A DNA stretch of 46,937 bases from Candidatus Sumerlaeota bacterium (GTDB lineage: Bacteria; Sumerlaeota; Sumerlaeia; JADFCT01). Of the stretch, positions 7,548-17,719 are shown piece after piece. Both the position numbers and the translations under genes were made by a program. Below the pieces are notes generated by a model. It did no database searches and was not told where the DNA came from. It saw only the letters and a program-made list of their open reading frames with translations. Within the stretch, counting starts at the first letter, position 1. Every line of letters begins with the position of its first letter. The stretch is from NCBI GenBank assembly GCA_026398575.1, contig JAPLSP010000058.1, positions 1 to 46,937 of the forward strand. Direction: 5' to 3'.

Positions 7548-8273
7548 ATGACGAAAACAAACATAGCGATTAACGGCTGCATTGCTGTTTTGATTCTAAT
7601 AATATTTGCTGCAATCATCATCCCCAATTTTCTTCTCAATAGTTGCCTTCGGGCATCCATTTCCCGAGCAAAAGCGGATATGCGCGCTATGGCAGCGGGA
7701 TTAGAGGCATATTATACAGACAATAAATCCTATCCCGCCTGGGTCTGCGGAGGAAATGGGGTTTGCTCGAACAATTGGATCGTAAGCCAAGGTTTGGGTT
7801 CGGCTAACTCATTTTCAGGAACAGGCACCGGCGCGGCCAAGAGCCATACATTTCGCATCTGGGCAGGCGATCCGCGCACGGACCCCAACAGCCAATTTAG
7901 AACACTGACAACGCCGATCGCATATCTCAATTCCTATTTCATGGATCCTTTTGCTTCTACGCGAGGCGCCAGCTATAGCTACTATGCGCAGAGAAATGGA
8001 TGGATCCTTTATTCATTCGGTCCGGACACGGACGAAAACGACCAGTTCGCTGGCGATATTGATCCTTATGTGGAAGCAGACCTGCTGCCTTCCTATCACA
8101 GCCGATTTGGCGCGACGGTATATGACAGCCACATCAAGCAGCCCACGCTCCTATTGATAGCAATGGATGGAAAGACCATGACCGGCCTGAACTTCGGCCC
8201 CGACGCCTACGCCTTCACCTACGATTCCACCAACGGCACAGCCTCCGAAGGCGACCTTTATCGCTGCAAGTAA
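7548..8273 (+). CDS. Type II secretion G-like pseudopilin paralogue 2
   Basis: This 241-residue paralogue of the preceding gene shares the helix ending IIIPNFLLNSC, ISRAKADMRAMAAGLEAYY, the cysteine pair in VCGGNGVCSNNW, FGPDTDEND, and the end YDSTNGTASEGDLYRC. It also lacks the glutamate expected at position +5 of a processed prepilin (the helix starts INGCIAVLILI). ATG 7548 is preceded by GTGGAGGCTTT, a good ribosome-binding site five bases away, and lies 48 bases after the first paralogue, so the two are probably co-transcribed. Local base composition is more AT-rich than in the enzyme genes nearby. The role is unknown beyond the pseudopilin fold. Confidence 0.82.
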   Translation: MTKTNIAINGCIAVLILIIFAAIIIPNFLLNSCLRASISRAKADMRAMAAGLEAYYTDNKSYPAWVCGGNGVCSNNWIVSQGLGSANSFSGTGTGAAKSHTFRIWAGDPRTDPNSQFRTLTTPIAYLNSYFMDPFASTRGASYSYYAQRNGWILYSFGPDTDENDQFAGDIDPYVEADLLPSYHSRFGATVYDSHIKQPTLLLIAMDGKTMTGLNFGPDAYAFTYDSTNGTASEGDLYRCK

Positions 8274-8337
8274 TGAACCGCACAGAAAGCAATCGAACTC
8301 ATCGGCAATGTGAGGGTTCGTTGGAATTTGTCTTTTT

Positions 8338-8590
8338 TCCCCGAAGGGGAACTACAATCATAGCCGTGGGTGAAGCGAAGCGAACCCGCGGTGGCGGCAC
8401 GCGGAATTATCGCTCCCTGAAGGGGGGCAACGTCGTCACAGAAACAATCCCGATTTGAAGCATGCAAACGAAATGCGGTTGGCTGTCCGACCCATGTTGG
8501 CCCCCTCCGGGGACCTGCTTTTGGCGCCCATCGTTTCCGTGGGTTCGCTTCGCTTCACCCACGGCTATGATAGTTCTCCCCCTTCGGGGG
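8338..8590. repeat. Composite inverted repeat with 31-bp perfect arms
   Basis: The arms 8357-8387 and 8541-8571 are perfect reverse complements containing CGTGGGTGAAGCGAAGCG. They are bracketed outside by short palindromes in mirrored form (CCCCGAAGGGG near 8338-8350 and CCCCCTTCGGGGG near 8577-8590). The whole looks like a mobile or recombination-derived unit without a gene. No open frame with protein-like features lies between the arms. It opens the 819-base gene-free stretch 8274-9092. Confidence 0.85.
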
Positions 8591-8712
8591 ATTCAAACAT
8601 CCCAACTCCTGCCCTTTTCGGGGGGATTCAAACATCCCAACTCCTGCCCTTTTCGGAGGGATTCAACCATCCCAACTCCTGCCCTTTTCGGGGGATTCAA
8701 CCATCCCAACTC
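8580..8712. repeat. 34-35 bp tandem repeat, four copies
   Basis: Four near-identical units (GGGGGATTCAAMCATCCC, then AACTCCTGCCCTTTTC) start with ATTCAA at 8591, 8626, 8661 and 8695. They continue directly from the right palindrome of the preceding composite repeat, so the array may have grown from its edge. There are no spacers between the units, so it is not a CRISPR. Open frames here are translations of the repeat. Confidence 0.88.
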
Positions 8713-8740
8713 CGAACTGCGTCGCTCCGCGAGCCAGTAT

Positions 8741-8799
8741 CCGTGCGCTCAGTGGAATCCGTGGTCAAATTTTCCCCACGGATTCCGCGGAGCACACGG
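8741..8799. repeat. Imperfect inverted repeat (GGAATCCGTGG family)
   Basis: The arms 8741-8764 and 8776-8799 pair at 21 of 24 positions around an 11-base loop. The inner part, GGAATCCGTGG/CCACGGATTCC, is perfect. It is one of several repeat families stacked between the pseudopilin pair and the beta-galactosidase gene. Confidence 0.8.
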
Positions 8800-8844
8800 A
8801 TGACGAGAAACGACTACACGCAATCGTTCTCGGCGGGATTGAGG

Positions 8845-12386
<3,542 letters not shown>

Positions 12387-12414
12387 AGGCGCTCCCTGTG
12401 GCAGGTTTATTGTC

Positions 12415-13179
12415 ATGATCTATTCACTGAAAAGCATGAAGCAAGGGTTGACACTGGTGGAGGTTTTGCTGGTGATTGTCTGTGTTGTGATCCTTTTTGT
12501 TCTCGTGAATCTGAGAACCACTGAAGGCAACATCCGTGGGTGGGTTTCCCGTGTCAAAGCCGATCAGCGCTCGCTGGCGACGGCGCTGGAAGCGTATTTT
12601 GTGGATAATAACAGCTATCCGGCATGGGTCTGCGGCGGCAATGGCGTATGTTCAATAGATTGGATATCGAGTCCGGGTCTGGGCTCGGCCAATGGCTTCG
12701 CAGGCAAGAAAGCCGGCGCAGCGAAAATTCATACCTTTCGCGTTTGGACGGCAAATCCTAGCACTGATCCCAATAATCAATTCTTCATGCTGACAACCCC
12801 GATATCTTATGTCACCAGTTTCTTTACCGATCCTTTTGCCAGCACAAAAGGCCCTCGTTATGGCTATTCACCAAGCATCAGTTATGGCTATTATGCGCAA
12901 AAAACAGGATGGATCGTTATTTCATTCGGCCCGGACAAGGATGAAAAAGGCAAGTTCGCCGGCGACCTTGATCCGTATGTGGAGGCGGCGTTGCTTCCGC
13001 CCTGGCAGTCGCGTTATGGCAATGCTGTTTATGATTATCACCTAGCGCAGCCCACGCTTCTGCTGCTCACGATGGATGGCAAATCCGCTACGGGACTGAA
13101 CTACGGAGGCGGAAGCTTTACTTTCGATCCAACAAACGGGACTTTGTCGCAGGGCGACATTTGGCGCTGCAAGCAATGA
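12415..13179 (+). CDS. Type II secretion G-like pseudopilin paralogue 3 (canonical N-terminus)
   Basis: The 254-residue paralogue of the 6780 and 7548 genes keeps the standard prepilin signal: MKQG followed by LTLVEVLLVIV, with Glu at +5. It should therefore be cut and N-methylated by a prepilin peptidase. The body matches its relatives: VSRVKADQRSLATALEAYF, VCGGNGVCSIDW, FGPDKDEKG and YDYHLAQPTLLLL, ending in FDPTNGTLSQGDIWRC. An insertion of about ten residues (RYGYSPSISYGYY) duplicates a local GY motif. Starts at 12415 (MIYSLKS) and 12436 (MKQG) are both possible and neither has a strong ribosome-binding site. It lies directly after the inverted repeat and just before the tRNA pair on the other strand. 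It is likely a pseudopilin working with machinery encoded elsewhere. Confidence 0.85.
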   Translation: MIYSLKSMKQGLTLVEVLLVIVCVVILFVLVNLRTTEGNIRGWVSRVKADQRSLATALEAYFVDNNSYPAWVCGGNGVCSIDWISSPGLGSANGFAGKKAGAAKIHTFRVWTANPSTDPNNQFFMLTTPISYVTSFFTDPFASTKGPRYGYSPSISYGYYAQKTGWIVISFGPDKDEKGKFAGDLDPYVEAALLPPWQSRYGNAVYDYHLAQPTLLLLTMDGKSATGLNYGGGSFTFDPTNGTLSQGDIWRCKQ

Positions 13180-13211
13180 ACAAGTGAATGAGGAAGATTC
13201 CGGGGAAGGTT

Positions 13212-13288
13212 TGGTAGCGGAGAAGGGAATCGAACCCTTGACCTTGCGATTATGAGCCGCACGCTCTAACCAGCTGAGCTACTCCGCC
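13212..13288 (-). tRNA. tRNA-Met (CAT), elongator type
   Basis: Read on the minus strand, the cloverleaf has an acceptor GGCGGAG/CTCCGCT, a D-arm GCTC-AGCTGGTTA-GAGC, an anticodon stem TGCGG/TCGCA with loop CTCATAA (anticodon CAT), a short variable loop, a T-arm AGGG-TTCGATT-CCCT, and an encoded ACCA end (CCA at 13212-13214). The G1-T72 pair and the single-copy D-loop match elongator methionine tRNAs. The tRNA-Ile2 type (CAT read with lysidine) is less likely given the similarity to known elongator sequences. It lies 59 bases after the initiator tRNA and probably shares its transcript. Confidence 0.93.
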
Positions 13289-13347
13289 CCCTGGCGCCAA
13301 AAAGACCAGTCAGCTTGGGCAAGCTGCTGGCCTTGGCTGCTTCCGGA

Positions 13348-13423
<76 letters not shown>

Positions 13424-13697
13424 TCATCATTCTCTTTGAGCGTCCTGCCGCGCGCCACTCTGCAAAACTTTGCGCTTCCCGCTGATGTCCCTCAAACTTC
13501 GCCCGTCCATTCCTTCGCGCGCTTCGCCCAAAGCGGAGTTATTCTAGGCGCCGGCGTCCCGCAATCAAGCTCTATTTTCCGCCTGATGGATAATTCCGAT
13601 TGCGACGCCAAAATACAGATTGCAGAATCAATGGCAGAGCAACTTGCTGGAACGGTTCTCGATTTCCTAATTTTATGAAGCAACAGAAAGGCAAAGC

Positions 13698-15503
13698 ATG
13701 TCCAAGAAATACAAATCCTCCTCCAGCGGCGGCCCCGCTCCGATTCTCTTTTTCCACTTGAAATCCGACACGATTGCGCCGGCTTGCATTCGCGAACTGC
13801 GCGCGGCTGGGCTGCCCGTCGCCGAGGTTCTCATGGAGGAATATGGCATGGGCGGCGTGCGCCTTATTGAGCCGGATTCATGGGAAAAAGTACTCCTGAG
13901 CATCCTGAGCCAGCGTCCGCTGGCCATCGTGCTGCTCAACTCGAAAGGAATGGATGACGGCAGTTTCTGGCTGGCGATGGCGGAATTGCTTCGCGTGCCG
14001 GTTTTCAACTGGTTCACCGATCACCCGCGCTTCTGCCCACTGGCGCCGGTCGAGCAGTTGTCGGAAGCGCTGCAGCTCGTGTTGTGGGATCGCGCATACA
14101 TCGAAGAGATGCGCGCCTGCGGATATAAGCAGGCGCGCGCCCTGCCGCTGGCGGGCGATCGGGAAGCAGCGCAACGCCTGGCCAGCAAAGATCCGCTGAC
14201 GCCGCCGTGCGACGTGGCATTCGTCGGCAGCCTTGGGCTTTCACGGCTCGCTTCATTCCGCCAGGAGATCAGCGGCATCCTGGAGGTGTATCGCTGTCCG
14301 GGCGCCATGCCGCGCATCGAAGGCTGGATCGAAAAGGGCAGGCAATGGGCGCGAGAGAACAAGGGACGCTCGATCTTTGAATTCGCCAATGCTCTGGAAA
14401 CAGCCGCGCTGACCGGCGCGCAGGACGAGGCGCCGGCGAAAAGCGCCGAAGCAGATGAGGATAAATGGCAGGCGCCCAGCCAGGAGCAGGAAGACGCGCA
14501 GCGGCTCAAGCGCCTGATCGCCGCGGCGATTGATTTTGAAAACATGCGCGAAGACCGCCTGCGGCTGGTTCACGCCATGCGCGGCAAAGGGCTTTGCGTC
14601 TGGGGCGACCAGGCATGGGAAAAGGAATTGTCCGCCGAGCAATATCGCGGCTTTATTCCCTACGAGGAAGTCGGGCGCGTTTATCGCGATGCCAGGATCA
14701 TCGTCAATTGTTCGCGCGATCAGTTGCTGACGACGGTCAATCAGCGCGTCTTCGACGTTCCGTTGTCCGGGGGATTTCTGATCACGGATTGGCGCGATGA
14801 CCTGGGACAGTTTGTCGAGCCGGAAAGCGAGATGGCCGTTTATCGCGGTTTGGATGATTTGGAGGCGCAGATTGATCGCTATCTCAAGGCGCCGGAAGAA
14901 CGGGCGCGCATGAGCGAAGCCGCCGCGCGCCGGATCGCGGAAAATCACACTTATCGCCATCGTATGGCGACGCTGATCGAATGGGCGCGGGAAGCCGCCG
15001 CGCAGTTTTCGTCACGCCCCCCGCAGCCGCTGCATGAGCAATGGGAGATGCGCCTCAACCGCGCGGCCGATGCGCTGTGGTCCGCGGGCGCGCACGACGC
15101 CCACGCCATGATCGCGGCAGAGATCGAGCGGCGCGGCGCCGGATCGCCTTATGGAATTTTGATTCAGGCAAAAGCCGACATCGTCAAGAAGCCCGCCAAT
15201 CTGGTTCGCGCAATCGAACGCCTGCTTATGGCGTGCCGCAGCGGCGCGAATTTGCCTGAGGCGCGTCATTTGCTGGGGCAGGCGCTGGCAAACACGAATC
15301 GCCTGGTGGAGATGCAGCCGCTGCTTCTGGCCCTGCCGGAAAACATGCGCGTCGCCACCGATTGGGAGTGGCTCGGCTATCTCCGCTTGGAGCAGCGCAA
15401 CCGCCGCGAGGCGCTGAAAGCCTTCGACCGCGCGTTCGAGCTGAACCCCAGCAACCCGCGCTTGCTGGAAATCATCAACAAACTCACCGGCGTGCAGCAG
15501 TAA
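13698..15503 (+). CDS. CgeB-like glycosyltransferase with C-terminal helical repeats
   Basis: The 601-residue cytoplasmic protein has the two-domain layout of CgeB/DUF3880-type glycosyltransferases. An N-terminal Rossmann-like half has FNWFTDHPRF and LVLWDRAYIEEM, and DVAFVGSLG marks the middle. A GT-B C-terminal half carries FIPYEEVGRVYRDARIIVN, then NQRVFDVPLSGGFLITDWR and AENHTYRHRM. The last 130 residues or so look like tetratricopeptide helices (GYLRLEQRNRREALKAFDRA, ELNPSNPRLLE). Such proteins glycosylate surface or spore components. The donor and acceptor are not known here. The start is supported by AAAGG ahead of ATG 13698. It is convergent with the polysaccharide cluster beyond 15800, separated by a dense REP cluster. 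Confidence 0.8.
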   Translation: MSKKYKSSSSGGPAPILFFHLKSDTIAPACIRELRAAGLPVAEVLMEEYGMGGVRLIEPDSWEKVLLSILSQRPLAIVLLNSKGMDDGSFWLAMAELLRVPVFNWFTDHPRFCPLAPVEQLSEALQLVLWDRAYIEEMRACGYKQARALPLAGDREAAQRLASKDPLTPPCDVAFVGSLGLSRLASFRQEISGILEVYRCPGAMPRIEGWIEKGRQWARENKGRSIFEFANALETAALTGAQDEAPAKSAEADEDKWQAPSQEQEDAQRLKRLIAAAIDFENMREDRLRLVHAMRGKGLCVWGDQAWEKELSAEQYRGFIPYEEVGRVYRDARIIVNCSRDQLLTTVNQRVFDVPLSGGFLITDWRDDLGQFVEPESEMAVYRGLDDLEAQIDRYLKAPEERARMSEAAARRIAENHTYRHRMATLIEWAREAAAQFSSRPPQPLHEQWEMRLNRAADALWSAGAHDAHAMIAAEIERRGAGSPYGILIQAKADIVKKPANLVRAIERLLMACRSGANLPEARHLLGQALANTNRLVEMQPLLLALPENMRVATDWEWLGYLRLEQRNRREALKAFDRAFELNPSNPRLLEIINKLTGVQQ

Positions 15504-15556
15504 GCTGTATATACCTGGTCCACATTAACTGACAGCATCTCGCAGCAGCCCTATTT

Positions 15557-15792
15557 AGCCTGCTTCAGCAGGCTCCTGTTTGCCCCCTGCTTCAGCAGGT
15601 GGGACCAAGGTGTTGTATTGATTTCAAGCGTGCTTCAGCACGGCTTCTCGACATGCTTCAGCCAGGACGCGCGGCCATGCCACTTCGCTGAAGCATTTCG
15701 AGAAGCCGCGCTGAAGCGCGCTCATGCCGCAGGCTCTCAGCAAACACCCCTGCTAAAGCAGGGTGCAAAGAAGAGCCGGCTAAAGACCGGCT
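15557..15792. repeat. Cluster of REP-like palindromes between convergent genes
   Basis: The palindromes are AGCCTGCTTCAGCAGGCT (15557-15574), CCTGCTTCAGCAGG (15586-15599), CGTGCTTCAGCACG (15629-15642), CGCGCTGAAGCGCG (15707-15720), CCCTGCTAAAGCAGGG (15748-15763) and an imperfect one (15774-15792). A longer 22-bp inverted repeat (15641-15662 with 15687-15708, one mismatch) links two of them. All but the last keep CT and AG around a two-base loop while the outer stem changes in a paired way. The cluster fills the gap between two genes that end toward each other, a typical REP position. Confidence 0.88.
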
Positions 15793-15800
15793 AAAAAGCG

Positions 15801-16373
15801 TCACTCTAATTTCATGCGGAAAATATCACCAGCGCTGTATGTGCCATTGGTGGGGTCGTAAGTTTTCATGATGAGAATGGTATTGTCGCCCCCCGGGATG
15901 AAATCTTTGATGGGATCAATGTCATAGCGCATATCCCTTCCGGCGCTGAATAGCAGCCAGCAGGAGCCAGTGGTGTAGTATCCATAAGAAACGCCGCTTT
16001 TGCCGCCGGGGGCAAATGAATCGTGGGGGAATGAGGTGATATAGGGTGTGGGCGTTGTCAGCGAGGCAAAGAATTCGTCCTTGGCTGCATAAACGCGGAA
16101 TGTGGGAATGGCGTAGGATTCATGTGAGGATTTGAGAAATTTATTAGCGCCCCGCGCGCCATTCGCCCACGCCGGATAGCAGCCGTGATCTACCTGATAT
16201 GCTTCAAGAGCGCCCAGCAAAGTGCGCAAATCCGCCTTGGCGCGTGGCACTTTGCCTTGCGGTGTATTCTCGAAAGAGTTTAAGAACAATATAATACCTA
16301 CAGGAATTGACAACAGGAAGAGAGCCGACAGAATCCTAAGAATCGTTTTAATGTAATCCGTGGATTTGCTCAT
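15801..16373 (-). CDS. Pseudopilin-like paralogue 4, coupled to a glycosyltransferase
   Basis: The 190-residue protein has an N-terminal hydrophobic helix (ILRILSALFLLSIPVGIILFL), then VPRAKADLRTLLGALEAY, HGCYPAWANG, SLTTPTPYITSF, a YGYY segment and the end YDPTNGTYSAGDIFR. These match the three plus-strand paralogues. It has no prepilin cleavage motif and lacks their CGGNGVC pair. Its ATG overlaps the stop of the GT4 gene by an ATGA junction (16370-16373), so translation is probably coupled. This is the only copy embedded in the polysaccharide cluster. It may be a membrane-anchored pseudopilin domain, and its function is unknown. Confidence 0.8.
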   Translation of the reverse strand: MSKSTDYIKTILRILSALFLLSIPVGIILFLNSFENTPQGKVPRAKADLRTLLGALEAYQVDHGCYPAWANGARGANKFLKSSHESYAIPTFRVYAAKDEFFASLTTPTPYITSFPHDSFAPGGKSGVSYGYYTTGSCWLLFSAGRDMRYDIDPIKDFIPGGDNTILIMKTYDPTNGTYSAGDIFRMKLE

Positions 16374-17515
16374 GGATGGCCCAATTTCAAATATGCGTTC
16401 TGAATTGCTTCAATCATCCGTTCGAGGGAAAAGCGTTCCTCGACGGTTTGGCGGGCGGCGGCGCCGAGGCGGGCGCGCAGGAATGAGTCGGCGAAGAGTT
16501 CGCGCAGGCGAGTGGCGAGGGCTTCGGCGTCGCCGGACGGAATGAGGAAACCATCCACGCCGTTCGTGATGATCTCGGGGATGCCGCCGACGCGCGCGGC
16601 CACAACAGGAAGGCGCATCGCCATGGCTTCGATGATCGAAACGGGGAAGCTTTCGCTGCGCGACGGCAGGACGGCCACGTCCGCCAGCGCGAGCGGCTCG
16701 GAGACGTTTTCGCAATATCCCAGCAGCCGGACGTGATCCGCCAAACCCATCGTGTCAATCATCCCCTGCAGCGCGCCTTTCTCATAATCCTTGCCCACGC
16801 TCAGCGCGAGCAGGCGCGGATAGGAATCCTTCAATCGCCGGACCGCTTCCAGCAGGAGATCATAGCCCTTGATCTGAATCCTGAGATTGGCTACCTGGAC
16901 GATGATAGGCGAGCGATCGGCGGATATCCGAAATTTCTGCAGCACGGCTTCGCGCGACGGCGCCTGCTCGCTCCTCGGCGTCTGCTCGGCCGTCGGCGTG
17001 TGCTCGGCAGGCAATCGTATTCCGTTATGGATCGTGATGATTTTTGCGGGCGGGACTTTTTCGCGCTGGATCGCCGTTTGGCGCGCCATCTCGCTGTTGG
17101 CGATATAAAGGTCCACCCATCGTCCCGTCCAGCGGGCGAGTCGAATCTGCCATCCGCGCCGCCACGAACCCACGTCGCGGATGCCGGAGACCACGTATTT
17201 GACTCCATAGCGATGCGCGAGCGGACGGCAGATCATTTCGGCGCGCAGGCCGAAACTGTGGATCAGCTCGATGCGCCGCTCGTGGATGAAACGGCGGAAC
17301 TCGCGCGCCGCGCGCGGCAGATCGAGCGCGCCCTTCCAATCCAGCCCGAGACACGGGATGCCGTCGCGCCGCGCCGCTTCGAGCAGCGGACCGCGCCCCA
17401 GCAGGCACATCAGCGACGGCTGAAAGCGCGCGCGATCGCACCCGCGCAAAAATTCCAGCGCCATACGTTCCGTCCCGCCAAAGTCCGAAGTGGATGTGAA
17501 GAGGCAGATATTCAT
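16370..17515 (-). CDS. GT4-family glycosyltransferase
   Basis: The 381-residue protein is a GT-B glycosyltransferase. An N-terminal domain (MNICLFTSTSDFGGTERMALEF, with the GGTE loop and HSFGLRAEM) is followed by the GT4 catalytic domain with VANLRIQIKGYDLLLEA, GYCENVSEPLALADVAVLPS, and the E-x7-E motif in SESFPVSIIEAM. It then continues AARVGGIPEII and GFLIPSGD. It transfers a sugar from a nucleotide donor during glycan assembly on the cytoplasmic side. A short Thr/Pro/Glu-rich stretch (HTPTAEQTPRSEQAPS) at the domain linker comes from a small DNA repeat and is probably a loop. It lies downstream of the large membrane protein on the same strand and is coupled to the pseudopilin gene after it. 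No clear ribosome-binding site precedes the start, which abuts G-rich repeat DNA. Confidence 0.9.
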   Translation of the reverse strand: MNICLFTSTSDFGGTERMALEFLRGCDRARFQPSLMCLLGRGPLLEAARRDGIPCLGLDWKGALDLPRAAREFRRFIHERRIELIHSFGLRAEMICRPLAHRYGVKYVVSGIRDVGSWRRGWQIRLARWTGRWVDLYIANSEMARQTAIQREKVPPAKIITIHNGIRLPAEHTPTAEQTPRSEQAPSREAVLQKFRISADRSPIIVQVANLRIQIKGYDLLLEAVRRLKDSYPRLLALSVGKDYEKGALQGMIDTMGLADHVRLLGYCENVSEPLALADVAVLPSRSESFPVSIIEAMAMRLPVVAARVGGIPEIITNGVDGFLIPSGDAEALATRLRELFADSFLRARLGAAARQTVEERFSLERMIEAIQNAYLKLGHP

Positions 17516-17517
17516 AG

Positions 17518-17719
17518 GGATCAGGGGTCAGGGGTCGGGGGTTAGGGGTCAGGTTCAGGGGGTCGGGGGTTAGGGCGTCAGGGGTCGGGGATTAGGGCAG
17601 TGTTTTCTTCTTATTATCATGCATATCGTCCATCGGGTCGTTGTTGTCCTTGAGGTCCTTGCTGTCCCTGTCCCCTGTCCCCTAGCCCCTAGCCCCTGAC
17701 CCCCGACCCCCGACCCCTA
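17518..17719. repeat. G-rich heptamer-type tandem repeats in inverted arrangement
   Basis: The left block (17518-17600) is made of variants of AGGGGTC and GGGGGTT. The right block (about 17668-17718) is the complementary CCCCTGAC/CCCCGAC type. They can pair as a long imperfect hairpin. Runs such as GGGGTCAGGGGTCGGGGG fit a G-quadruplex pattern. The block fills the space between the stop of the membrane protein gene and the start of the GT4 gene and provides the stop codon of the former. Confidence 0.85.

Noticed and set aside
8580..8712. A CRISPR array or a repeat-protein gene
   Set aside because: The units are joined without spacers, and their length changes between 34 and 35, so no open frame is kept across them.
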